Assembly (NCBI GenBank): GCA_950097015.1
Contig: CATNEN010000001.1
Span: 341,501-405,500, forward strand
Origin: Macrostomum hystrix
Taxonomy: Eukaryota > Platyhelminthes > Macrostomidae
DNA length: 64,000 nt
Direction: 5' to 3'
Shown: one piece after another, positions 24,946 to 44,745 of the stretch
Layout of the letters: each line of letters opens with the position of its first letter
Position numbering within the stretch: position 1 is the first letter of the stretch
The notes under the pieces: model-generated
What the model was told of the DNA's origin: nothing
The model's input: only the letters and a program-made list of their open reading frames with translations
Databases searched by the model: none
Program-made: the position numbers and the translations under genes

Positions 24946-27900
24946 ATGGAGCCTGATGCTTGCCCGCCAAAGCCAGAGGCTGTTGAACAACTCGTGTCAG
25001 CAGTGACACGACGTGACTTTGGCAAGCTCGCCGACTCCGGCATCAAGCCAGAATGGTTACTTAGCAACAATTTGTTGCTAGACTTTCTCGCTCACTGTTC
25101 CATATCAGCGTGTGACGATGCCTGTGAGAAAAAAATCCTGGAGAAATCCTTGTCTTTAATACAATGCATGGAGGAGCAACAGCGATCTGAAATTCTGCAC
25201 CGCTGCTTAGAGGTTGGGCACATCGATTTAGCAGCAACGCTGCTTCAAAGGGTGCAAATTAATTTGGACTTCAGAGATAGCTCTGGATCTACCGCTCTCA
25301 TGTTGGCAGCTGATGGCGGAGACAAAGAAATGATCGACCAATTACTAGATAGAGGTGCGTCGCTGCACGCCGTTGACAACCAAGCTTGTACAGCTCTGGC
25401 CCGAGCATGTCAGGCGGGTCACGTGAGAGCAGCGCATACCCTGGCCGACAAGGGCGCCGATGCGGCGCATCGAGATATACAGGGTTACACTTGCCTGCAG
25501 CTGGCTGAGCAGTTTGGAAGGAAGCAGATTTTGCGCCTGTTTGGTCAGCTAAGACTTCCGGCCGATAGGTGAGACTTTTTTAACACAATTTATTAATCCA
25601 ATCAAGCTTAAGTTTTCAATCTTCTCAAAATTGCGAAATCGAATTACAGCCAACCAGGTATCAGGCCCTTCTCTAGCGTCGAGCTAAATGGAGAACAGTT
25701 GCACTTCATCCTCCGCGATGCTGGCTTCACGGATCAGAGGGCTCGATGCCAACAGCAGTTGGCAGACCTGCTGCAGGCAGTCGCTCAAGCGGTTACTGGT
25801 GAAAACAGGCACATGACAGGAAGCTTTTCCGATGGCTGGGGAAACAATCTACGACAGGTAAGCGGCAAAACCGAAGAAAACTCGGACATCGACTGGACGA
25901 TATTTATCAATGGAGAGCCATTTCATCTGGAAGACGGCTGCGAGTGCCAAGGTTCCGTAACAAAGAAGCAGGTGGACGACGGACATGTCTCATTGACAGT
26001 AGCAACAGGTAAGTCGTTTTCTGAAATGTTTTAAAAAAATTAATCTGGCAGATTTTCTTCAAAAAACCCACCTTTTGAATGAAACTAAAATAAATTAGTG
26101 ATTCTTTTTTACTCAATCTAATTTAGGTGGGCAGCCAGCGAAAACGGCCTACCCCTGTGGAGTTCGGCCTACAATCGATACTTGCCACGCTTTCGTTTGT
26201 TGCAGCTCCCTGCCGCTCTCTGCTCGCAAGTTACTTGATCGTGATCCAAAGCAGAGCAGTGCGTGCGTGCATCTAGTCAGAGCTAGTAGACCGAATGGAA
26301 AGAACGAGTTAAGAGTGAGCTTTAGCCTGCAAGAGAAGCAGCTAATGAGGCTGCTGAGCACTATCCAAGGGCAGTTGTTTATACTAATCAAATTCGCATT
26401 CAAGGAATACCTGCCAACTGTTCGGAATGCGTCAGGTCTGAAGTCTTATCACGCGAAGACTCTTATGTTCCACATTTTAGAAGATATTCCACTAACGTCA
26501 GAGAAGTGGACCCCGAACAATCTGATAACTATATTGAAACTTGCTCTGGAGAAGATGATCGAATTTTTAGAGTTAAAGAGCACAAATGAGCAGTGCATGC
26601 CGCACTTTTTCCTGCCCAACGCATGGCTCTACTGGCAGAGTGCCGGAATCGGTGGTGATTTCGATAGCACAAAGCACACAATTCGACAACAAATCAAAGA
26701 GCTAACGCGCGACATCAGCCAGCTGACGGATCACGTGAAGAAATTTGTGCGACCTCTGGAGTCGGACAGCCTCTACTTCCACCCATTCACACTGCTGCCA
26801 CTCACTTCGCAGCCCGCAGTTTCTGAAGTTCGCGAAGACAGAGTCCATCAGCTCGCTGACGTATACAGCATCGTGCACGAAATCATGGTCGAGCTGCAGT
26901 CACACTCGTGCGACCAACAAAATGTCAGACAGCAACTCGCTTTGCTGCGTGACTTGAGCTGGTGCAGGTGCACTGCACGCTGCTTGACTGCCATGGCTCA
27001 TTTGAAGTTCGGTGAGACAGACAAGGCTAAGCAAGCCATCAAGGATCTCGAGGGTCACGTTGTGCAGCGAGGTTGGAGCCCGACGGATTTCAACGATGCC
27101 TCGGTAACGCTGAGTGGCGATTGGAACTGGCCGAAAGACAAGGACTGGGCGTGGCGGTTCTGTGTGCCAACCAATGCGCAGCCGCGATTCGAGTTCCTGC
27201 CTGAGTTCACGCAGACTCTGTTCACGGCGAGGCTTTCGCAGCCGCAGTCGGCACATCTCTACGCAAACTTCTGCTGCGTGAGCTGGAGTCTGCAGGCCGA
27301 GCTGCTTGGCGTCTGCGAGGTAGCCAGCTGGCATCGACAGTTAAGCGAGGATCCGGACTTCGAGGAGCTGCTGACTCTGGCTCACTACAGTCCAGTTGGT
27401 TATCAAACGGACTTATTAAGTGCACTCCTGTTTGACTCCATTCTGTCAAGATGTTTGAATAAGAGAAATTTAGAATGTTCAAACTGGACCTCCGTCTCTG
27501 TAGACGGCTCGAAGGACGCAATCTATTCACAGGCTGCGAATTTTGCCGCCATGAATGGCTACTGGAGCGCTGTCTACTTTCATCTTGATAAAATTAGCGA
27601 GGCTGAAGTGAAAGACAGTTTGTGTATCCGATTCGTTCAATTCGTTTCCTTTGGTGACATTGAGCAGGTTCTTTGTGTCTTGCTGAAATTAGTTTCCAAC
27701 GCAAAAATGTTTCAGTACCGAAAGCATGCGGCAATACGAGCCGCTAGCACGGGTCACACCGAGGTCGCATGCGGCCTACTAAAACCATTGGAAGATTCGA
27801 AGCTCAAAAGAATTTTCTGCTGTGAAGCTGCAAGATGCGCAGCGGCGGGGGGCCACTCTGCCACCACAGAAGCTCTGTCTCGTCTAAATGATGACGAAGA

Positions 27901-30900
27901 AGAATGCCTTCGACGCGGACTTTCAGGTGCGATAGCCAGCAGTCGACTGGATGTTGTGAAATCAATTGGCATTCGACCTTGCTGGCTGCTGCGAGAAAAA
28001 TTTCTTTTGGACTTTCTCGCAAGCAGCTCGCTTTCTGGAAGCAAAATTTCTAAGCAAATCTTGGGTAAAACAGTTTCTCAAATATCAGACATGGATCCTG
28101 AAGAGCGCTGTCAGCTTCTGTGTCGTTGCATCACTATGGGTCACGTTACCTTGGTGATAGAAACGCTTCGAAGCTTAGATTCAGCAAATATTGATTGTTC
28201 CGACGTCTCGGGAACGACTGCTCTCATGCTGGCTGCTGACATCGGAGATGAGTATATAGTAACAAAGCTGCTCGATGCTGGGTCATCTCTGTGCGCAGTG
28301 GATAAGCGATGTCGCACTGCTTTGTCGCGAGCGTGTCAGGCGGGTCACGTGACGGTGGCGAAGGTTCTGGTAGACCGAGGTGCCGATCTGATGCATCGCG
28401 ACTCAAACAGTCAAACTTGTCTTGATATTGCTTGCAAATATGGACGACTCAACATTCTGGAAATCTTCGGTGGGGGTCCTTTGATGTGAGTTGCTTCGAT
28501 TTATTTAACTTATACCATTATTCGACATTGCAAGGTCACTGTTCTATATCAGATTTTTCTATCGGATTTCATTTCAGATCAAAGAACAACCAGTCGGACA
28601 GTGCTGTCGTCCCGTATGTTTCAATTCGTTTTCTTGAACATATTAATATGAACTAATAGCATGCATACATACATGTAGCTAGTAGCAAAACATTTACAGA
28701 CACCTACAGGAAAATTTTTCTTAATTTTTTTTAAGTCTAAGAACGACAGTTTTTTTATAGAATGAATGTTCGTTCGAACTATCTACGAGTAGCATAAATT
28801 CGTTTAAGAAGTTGCGGCTTCTACTATTATACATATATTTTTGTGACAGCTAGCTGTATCGCAGGTGAAAAAAACTACAGTGTGAAATGACAACTCCTGT
28901 CTTATTTTAGAGATTCACCGCTAAATGGCCAAGTCCTCTCGGATGAAGAACTGAGTTCCGAGATTTCACGATTGTTTAATTTAGCTGGCTTCTCCCAACA
29001 GAGAGCTCAATGTGTGCAGAAGCTTTCTGACCTTCTTCAAGATGTTTCGTCCATTGTGACAGGCGTCGATGTGCGAATAACGGGCAGCTTTTCCGAGGGT
29101 TTCGCCAGCAACATGTCGCAATTGACAGGCAGAATTTCGTCTGATTCCGACATCGACTGGTGCGTCTTTGTGACCCGCGAATTGTTTCATTTGAAAGATG
29201 GGTGCAAATGTTCTTCTGTGAAAGATGCGCAAAAGGTGATCATCAAGGATGGTTTTGCATCGTTTCCGACTTCAGTAGGTGAGTCCGTCTGGCTAGGAGC
29301 TGACTGGCTCCAGAAAAGCGCAATTCAGCAACCAGTTTGCTATTAACCTTTTTTGTCATTCTATTGATTTTCTTTAAGTACGAGTACAGGAACAATAAAA
29401 TGTTTAGATTTTACATGCAAACTTATTCTAAACTCCAGCTTTGTGTCCCATTTTGGGCTTTGAACAAACCGGCTTTGAAAAAACCGGGTGTGCTTGAAGT
29501 TCGCGAATATTATACGTCATTTATACGACATTATAGGCTACTACATATAAGATGCGTATGTAAGAATTATCTACGTCATTTTGGCTTGATTTGCATACGA
29601 ACCATGTGATTTAAAGTTCTATATAACTTTCGGGCCTAAAATTAAATAATAAATGACATCAGCTCATTTGCCAATTTTTAATGAACTTTCTCATAATCCT
29701 CATCATTGCAGGCCTGATGCGTCGGTACGAAGAGACTCAGTTTGCCTCTGGAGTGCGACCGAAGATGGATACAAAGAATGTAGTCGCCTGCTGCCGCCGG
29801 TTCTGTGAAGATAGGGTCGAAAAGCTTCTGCCTAACAGTTTCGAGAAAGTGGTGCTGATGCCGTCTCCGCGACTTTCGCTATCTAGTCAAGCTATCGTCA
29901 GTTTCGCTTTCCAAGAAAAACAAATAATGAGGCAACTCAGCACCCCGGAGATTCATCTATTTATGCTAATCAAAACTGCAATGACAAAACTGCCAAGCAA
30001 GAATCCAGCCCAGTCGCTTACCAGTACAAATGCCAAGATTCTGTTTTTCTACATTATTGAAACAATTCGTCGCCAGAATAAGGCGCTAGAAGAAAAGATG
30101 CTCATCAAATATGTTAGGGACAGTATTGATCAATTGCTGGGTTTTTTTCAAATCAGCAACTTAGTTCACGAGTGCTTGCCACACTTCATTATGCCCGAGA
30201 TCGCCCTGAGCTTCAGCGATTCTGTTCCTGGTCGGGACATAACTGCAACCAAAGCCTTCGTCAAAGATCGTCTGATCGAACTAAAGCGCAACATCAGCCA
30301 GCTGACGGATCACGTGAAGAAATTTGTGCGACCTCTGGAGTCGGACAGCCTCTACTTCCACCCATTCACACTGCTGCCACTCACTTCGCAGCCCGCAGTC
30401 TCTGAAGTTCGAGAAGACAGAGTCCATCAGCTCGCTGACGTATACAGCATCGTGCACGAAATCATGGTCGAGCTGCAGTCACACTTGTGCGACCAACAAA
30501 ATGTCAGACAGCAACTCGCTTTGCTGCGTGACTTGAGCTGGTGCAGGTGCACTGCACGCTGCTTGACTGCCATGGCTCATCTGAAGTTCGGGGAGACAGA
30601 CAAGGCTAAGCAAGCCATCAAGGATCTCGAGGGTCACGTTGTGCAGCGAGGTTGGAGCCCGACGGATTTCAACGATGCCTCGGTAACGCTGAGTGGCGAT
30701 TGGAACTGGCCGAAAGACAAGGACTGGGCGTGGCGGTTCTGTGTGCCAACCAATGCGCAGCCGCGATTCGAGTTCCTGCCTGAGTTCACGCAGACTCTGT
30801 TCACGGCGAAGCTTTCGCAGCCGCAGTCGGCACATCTCTACGCAAACTTCCGCTGCGTGAGCTGGAGTCTGCAGGCCGAGCTGCTTGGCGTCTGCGAGGT

Positions 30901-31102
30901 AGCCAGCTGGCATCGACAGTTGAGCGAGGATCCGGACTTCGAGGAGCTGCTGACTCTGGCTCACTACAGCGGCAACCTCCAGGATCTCATATTCTGCAAG
31001 GAGCAGATGCAGAAAATCAAGGAGGAGCGACGCATCGCAATGGATGAACAGGGGGAGAACATAATAGATTCTGTTTTAGCGAAAATCGCCAGCCTTTACT
31101 GA
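24946..31102 (+). CDS. two-module ankyrin + Mab-21/cGAS-like nucleotidyltransferase protein (six exons)
   Basis: Exons by splice signals and phase: 24946-25568, 25650-26008, 26127-28485, 28578-28613, 28911-29278, 29712-31102. The sum is 5136 nt, 1711 residues. Module 1: ankyrin repeats about 81-203; nucleotidyltransferase motif GSFSDG at 265-270 with SDID (D287, D289); Mab-21 helical part about 385-520, seen from RVSFSLQEKQLM and MPHFFLP; an extension to 749. Residues 750-1110 hold helical ankyrin-like repeats, then ankyrins homologous to module 1. Module 2: GSFSEG at 1184-1189, SDID (D1206, D1208), Mab-21 part to about 1440, the same extension to 1668, and a charged tail. The family is the cGAS-like receptor group, which makes cyclic dinucleotides or oligoadenylates on sensing nucleic acid. 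Activity here is inferred only: the third catalytic acid was not located. Two separate genes remain possible, since exon 4 is tiny. Confidence 0.8.
26712..27390 (+). repeat. near-identical block, copy 1 (pairs with 30291-30969)
   Basis: 679 bp that align without gaps to 30291-30969 at a constant offset of 3579. Reading the two side by side I count about eight base differences (about 98.8 percent identity), five of them synonymous. The flanking parts of the two modules are much more diverged. The block encodes the extension after the Mab-21 domain, from NISQLTDHVKKF-type sequence to LLTLAHYS. Confidence 0.9.
30291..30969 (+). repeat. near-identical block, copy 2 (pairs with 26712-27390)
   Basis: Second copy of the 679-bp block, lying in the last exon of the double Mab-21 gene. 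Similarity stops abruptly at both ends. To the left the encoded proteins are only moderately alike. To the right copy 1 goes on into ankyrin-like repeats, while copy 2 ends after a 45-residue charged tail. Confidence 0.9.
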
Positions 31103-31737
31103 TAAAAGCACTTCAAAGCAGTTCAAAGCGCTATAGATAATTACTACTAAATACTCCTTCTGAAGTATTTGTAAGATATTTTAGTAGCTCCTCGTGGTCT
31201 TGTTTGCTGCTATGCTGAAGCTATCTTTTTTTAATCAGATTTTGAATCAAACTTCACTGACTTTATGTATGATTTTTGCTGTTTAATACAAATTTGTAAG
31301 CAGCCAACACTATGTAGTCAACTCTATTCTACTCAAACTTTCTGAGCAGGAAAGACCATTACAAATCTACATCATAAAATAAAAATTAGATGTATAATGA
31401 AAATTTTTGCCATAATGTAAGCATGATTCATTGAAAATCAATTTTCGAGTTACGTGATTTTTTATTAATAGCAATTTCCAAAGCCCACTACTTGCAGTAA
31501 GCGGATATGTCATCAGATTCATTTAAAAAACTAATTCTGCGAAAAATCAGAGTATTAAATAAATTCTCGCTTTTTTGCGTAAATCTGTTTATAGTGCACT
31601 TTCTACAGATTTTGTCCATTGCGAGATATTATTTAGTAACAATTCTTTGAAGCATCGATTTACCTTTAACTAAAACTGAAATCAAAATAATTAAATTTGC
31701 GAGTTCGTTTGAGCCTGGGTCATTGTCAGTTTCGTAT
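31103..31737. other. intergenic region between convergent genes
   Basis: AT-rich 3' flanks of the double Mab-21 gene and the TRAF-type gene. AATAAA near 31378 can serve the plus-strand gene. TTTTTTATTAA near 31462 reads as AATAAA for the minus-strand gene. Confidence 0.4.
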
Positions 31738-32136
31738 TCAAGCTGCTGGACCACCTCCTTGACTAGATACTAAACTCAGAAGTCGCTCCTCCAGCTCTTG
31801 AAGCTTCTCAGAGAACTCGCGCTTCGTTTCTCGAATCTCCGCTTTGAGATTGGCATTCTCCGATTGCACGCGATTCAGAGTCTCGTCCATAGACACTACT
31901 CTCTTCTCCATTGTGCCCAGTCGCTCCTTGATATGACAAACTTCCTCTATCGCCAGACGAGAGTGTCTCTCAGCACCGTCAGAGTGATGCTGCCGCATTT
32001 TCACACCGTCGAGTGACTGGTATGTGCAGCCGAGAGGCGCAAACGCACAATGAGTCTCAAAGTTGGGCACAAACCCTTGATGATCTGTAGATCCAACGCT
32101 GCTTGTTGAACCACCAGGGTAGCTCTCGGCTGACAT
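31738..32136 (-). CDS. small TRAF-type zinc-finger and coiled-coil protein
   Basis: 132 residues, single exon, starting at ATG. Residues about 29-51 read HCAFAPLGCTYQSLDG and a following H-Q-H-H, the spacing of a TRAF-type zinc finger (C-x6-C, then His residues). Residues about 60-125 form a heptad-like coiled coil (RLGTMEKRVVSMDETL, AEIRETKREFSEKLQELEERL). There is no RING and no MATH/TRAF-C domain, so it is either a stand-alone trimerising adaptor or a cut-down TRAF. It would act in the cytoplasm. It sits tail-to-tail with the cGAS-like gene, 635 bp away. An AAATTTAG six bases before the ATG could be a splice or trans-splice acceptor. A 22-bp array begins just upstream. Confidence 0.65.
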   Translation of the reverse strand: MSAESYPGGSTSSVGSTDHQGFVPNFETHCAFAPLGCTYQSLDGVKMRQHHSDGAERHSRLAIEEVCHIKERLGTMEKRVVSMDETLNRVQSENANLKAEIRETKREFSEKLQELEERLLSLVSSQGGGPAA

Positions 32137-32159
32137 CTCGGTCTAAATTTGTGCTTTAT

Positions 32160-33045
32160 TGATATTTTCCTGTTAGACGGGATACTGATAGATATGGGAT
32201 AGTGTCCTGATAGATATGGGATATTTTCCTGATAGATATGGGATAGTGTCCTGATAGATATGGGATAGTGTCCTGATAGATATGGGATAGTGTCCTGATA
32301 GATGTGGGATAGTGTCCTGATAGATATGGGATAGTGTCCTGATAGATATGGGATTGTGTCCTGATAGATATGGGATAGTGTCCTGATAGATATGGGATAG
32401 TGTCCTGATAGATATGGGATAGTGTCCTGATAGATATGGGATAGTGTCCTGATAGATATGGGATAGTGCCCTGATAGATATGTGATAGTGTCCTGATAGA
32501 TATGGGATAGTGTCCTGATAGATATGGGATAGTGTCCTGATAGATATGGGATAGTGTCCTGATAGATATGGGATAGTGTCCTGATAGATATGGGATAGTG
32601 TCCTGATAGATATGGGATAGTGTCCTGATAGATATGGGATAGTGTCCTGATAGATATGGGATAGTGTCCTGATAGATATGGGATAGTGTCCTGATAGATA
32701 TGGGATAGTGTCCTGATAGATGTGGGATAGTGTCCTGATAGATATGGGATAGTGTCCTGATAGATATGGGATAGTGTCCTGATAGATATGGGATAGTGTC
32801 CTGATAGATATGGGATAGTGTCCTGATAGATGTGGGATAGTATCCTGATAGATATGGGATTGTGTCCTGATAGATATGGGATAGTATCCTGATAGATATG
32901 GGATAGTGTCCTGATAGATATGGGATAGTGTCCTGATAGATATGGGATAGTGTCCTGATAGATGTGGGATAGTGTCCTGATAGATATGGGATAGTGTCCT
33001 GATAGATATGGGATAGTGTCCTGATAGATGTGGGATAGTATCCTG
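32160..33045. repeat. 22-bp minisatellite array
   Basis: About 40 copies of a 22-bp unit joining TGATAGATATGGGATAG and TGTCC. Variants are GATGTGGG, ATTGTG and AGTATCC. Because 22 is not a multiple of three the frame rotates through three peptides, so the two 300-residue open frames (SHIYQDTIPYLSGHYPISIR type) are artefacts. Confidence 0.97.
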
Positions 33046-33429
33046 TACATGGGTATGTTGGTTGCAACATGTAGCTATAAATTAATTGTTAAAATACAAA
33101 CGTACCTGGGACTTCAAGCAAATGCTTTAAAGTTTAACAATTCGATGACAAATAAAAAAAACAGAATATTTTAAGTTAAATTAACCGCATGCGATATTTA
33201 TGCCTGGCACAAGTGAGATAGCTGATATCTGTGCATTTAGCTGAAACATAAACTGACAGCAATTAAATATTGGCTAATACAACAATTTTTGCCACCCCTT
33301 TAAAACAGTGACGAATAAAAGTTATTTAATATAATCAAAATTTGCATAAATTTCTGGTTTTTAGTCTGCTGATCGTGCTTTACAGTTTGTAGTTTATCTG
33401 CTTGACCAAATTTTAATTTGTATAGTGTG
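33046..33429. other. gene-free AT-rich stretch
   Basis: Nothing recognised on either strand. Confidence 0.3.
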
Positions 33430-33890
33430 CACGACTGAAACAAGTGACCTTGAGGATGGAGAATTGAAGCCTTGAGCTTTCCATTTGAAACAAATGACCT
33501 TGAGGAAGGAGTATTGAAGCCTTGAGCTTTCCATTTTAAACAAGTGACCTTGAGGAATTAGTAATGTCCCACCGGGAAGGCTTCAATTCTCTTGAGCTTT
33601 CCATTTGAAACAAGTGACCTTGAGGAAGGAGAATTGAAGCCTTGAGCTTTCCATTTGAAACAAGTGACCTTGAGGAAGGAGAATTGAAGCCTTGAGCTTT
33701 CTATTTGAAACAAGTGACCTTGAGGAATTAGTAATGTCCCACCGGGAAGGCTTCAATTCTCTTGAGCTTTCCATTTGAAACAAGTGACCTTGAGGAAGGA
33801 GAATTGAAGCCTTGAGCTTTCCATTTTTAACAAATGACCTTGAGGAAGGAGATTTGAAGCCTTGAGCTTTCCATTTGACCTTGAGTTCGA
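33430..33890. repeat. about 50-bp minisatellite with inverted sub-blocks
   Basis: Nine or so units built from CAAGTGACCTTGAGGA, AGGAGAATTGAAGCC and TTGAGCTTTCCATTT. Two longer units (near 33541-33610 and 33715-33780) carry AATTAGTAATGTCCCACCGG followed by AAGGCTTCAATTCT, which is the reverse complement of the normal AGAATTGAAGCCTT. Confidence 0.9.
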
Positions 33891-34501
33891 AGTTTCGACT
33901 CCTGTATGAATCACAAGGACATCACAGATGGCAGTTTTATATTTTCATACAGGAACTTGTGAAAATAGGCAGTTTATGCCGTATGTGACGGAATGGGACC
34001 ATAAATTGTATTTTCGATTAGGAAGTCTAACTCAAGGACGAAATTCGCTTTTAATTAGTAGTATGCAACGCATATGAAAATATCGTCAATAAACTGTCTC
34101 AAAGCGTATGTTAAAATTCGCGCTATTGAAAATCAAATAAAAATGTTTGCGCGTGAATAAAGCAAAGAAGCAAAAAAGCAACAATAAATTTACTAAAGAG
34201 GGACAAAAAATTGCTGTATCATCATCACAGAGAAGCAGCCAAGCGTGTTTGGTGTTAAAACTATATAGTGCAAAGATACGCTGGAAATTACAAACGCCAT
34301 TGAAGCGCGATTCACGCTAAATCCGACGCATAGTCGCGCAATTCCTTTGAGTACAGGGCCGCCTTATCAACTGCAGATGAGTAAGCCAGACTACCATTTG
34401 CGTAGGGTCCATTGTGCTGCGAATTTGGGGGTGGAATGGTTGAGCGTTTGAGGATGTGGAGCCGATATCATCTAAGATTCAGTTTCTGAGGCCAGTTCCA
34501 A
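33891..34501. other. 3' flank of the CCDC62-like gene
   Basis: No gene recognised. If the coding sequence is spliced at 34513 rather than ending at 34502, a further exon could lie here, but none was identified. Confidence 0.3.
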
Positions 34502-42955
<8,454 letters not shown>

Positions 42956-43632
42956 TGAGAATGAAACTTCCGTTTGATGCCGCTATAAGGCAGACCTATA
43001 TATATATGTATTTAACGTGGGCCTTAGCTGGCTTGGAGGCTGCACTGTAAACAAAGTCAGTGTGACCTCTCAAGGAGACCTAGGTGAGGGGTAAGAGAAA
43101 TATATTGAACACTGAGGTACTGTGAGTGCTTGCACAATCATGTATAGTAGTGGTGTGCTTCAAATCTGTGCACGCATTACACAGAATAGATTATACATGC
43201 AATATGCAAATATGTTCTACAGAAGAGTGACTTTAATGATTTAAACCAGTGCCTATGTGTGCGTAAGTATTTTTACTATATAGTGATCCCAATCAACAGC
43301 CTTGTGCAGCATTTCCTCTTATTATACTAGTCTAGAGAGAGAATTAGAAATGAAGAAGTAGAGAAGGAGAATGAGTATAGGGTCCTGAATCATGATCCGA
43401 AGCCACTCATTCACAGCCTATGCTGATCCATAGTGTGCTGCTAGTTATTGTGGGCTCAGCATCATTGATTGGCCAAGTAGATCGCACTGCATAGAATAGG
43501 AAAGTGAGCATACAGGCAATTGGTAGGAGCATATAGGGGAGAGAGATTGCGAAAAAACTTGGACAGGAATTTGCATTAAACATTTTAGAGAATGGTAGAT
43601 TGAGTGCTGGAGAGAGGGAACGTAGTACAGTT
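42956..43632. other. upstream region of the CCDC62-like gene
   Basis: No gene recognised. It would contain the 5' UTR and promoter of the minus-strand gene if exon 1 is correctly placed. Confidence 0.3.
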
Positions 43633-44745
43633 TGGGTGAGAATGGGAGAGAGTGGCAGAGAGTGGCAGAGAGTGGCAGAGAGTGGCAGAGAGTAGCAGAG
43701 AGTGGCAGAGAGTGGCAGAGAGTGGCAGAGAGTGGCAGAGAGTAGCAGAGAGTGGCAGAGAGTAGCAGAGAGTGGCAGAGAGTAGCAGAGAGTGGCAGAG
43801 AGTAGCAGAGAGTGGCAGAGAGTGCCAGAGAGTGGGAGAGAGTGGGAGAGAGTGGGAGAGAGTGGGAGAGAGTGGGAGAGAGTGGGTGAGAGTGGGAGAG
43901 AGTGGGAGAGAGTGGGAGAGAGTGGGAGAGAGTGGGTGAGAGTGGGAGAGAGTGGGAGAGAGTGGGAGAGAGTGGGAGAGAGTGGGAGAGAGTGGGTGAG
44001 AGTGGGAGAGAGTGGGAGAGAGTGGGAGAGAGTGGGAGAGAGTGGCAGAGAGTAGCAGAGAGTGGGTGAGAGTGGGAGAGAGTGGGAGAGAGTGGGTGAG
44101 AGTGGGAGAGAGTGGGAGAGAGTGGGAGAGAGTGGGAGAGAGTGGGAGAGAGTGGGAGAGAATGAGAGAGAGTGGGTGAGAGTGGGAGAGAGTGGGAGAG
44201 AGTGGGAGAGAGTGGGAGAGAGTGGGAGAGAGTGGGAGAGAGTGGGAGAGAGTGGGAGAGAGTGGGAGAGAGTAGGCGAGTGGGTGAGAGAGATAGTGGG
44301 AGAGAGTAGGTGAGGGAGAGATAGTGGGAGAGAGTAGGCGATTGGGTGAGAGAGATAGTGGGAGAGAGTAGGCGAGTGGTTGAGAGAGATAGTGGGAGAG
44401 AGTAGGCGATTGGGTGAGAGAGATAGTGGGAGAGAGTAGGCGAGTGGGTGAGAGAGATAGTGGGAGAGAGTAGGCGAGTGGGTGAGAGAGATAGTGGGAG
44501 AGAGTAGGTGAGAGAGTGTTAGTGGGAGAGAGTAGATGAGAGAGAGTTAGTGGGAGAGAGTAGATGAGAGAGAGTTAGTGGGAGAGAGTAGGTGAGAGAG
44601 AGTTAGTGGGAGAGAGTAGATGAGAGAGAGTTAGTGGGAGAGAGTAGGTGAGAGAGAGATGGTGGGAGAGAGTAGGTGAGAGAGAGTTAGTGGGAGAGAG
44701 TAGGTGAGAGAGAGATAGTGGGAGAGAGTAGGCGAGTGGGTGAGA
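43633..44745. repeat. 10-bp polypurine minisatellite
   Basis: Left part (to about 44280) is regular AGTGGGAGAG with AGTGGCAGAG and AGTGGGTGAG variants. The right part is a looser mix of AGAGAGTAGGCGAGTGGGTG and AGAGAGTTAGTGGGAG blocks of 20-40 bp. The plus strand is nearly all G/A with one T per unit. Open frames (GREWERVGES type) are artefacts. Confidence 0.96.

Noticed and set aside
26745-30964. Short frames on both strands that recur in the two Mab-21 modules
   Set aside because: They recur only because the 679-bp block is duplicated, and they lie out of frame with the real coding sequence.
32001-33070. Two minus-strand open frames of about 300-350 codons (IYQDTIPYLSGHYPIS repeats)
   Set aside because: The 22-bp unit is simply free of stops in all frames used. 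One frame also overlaps the real TRAF-type gene out of frame.
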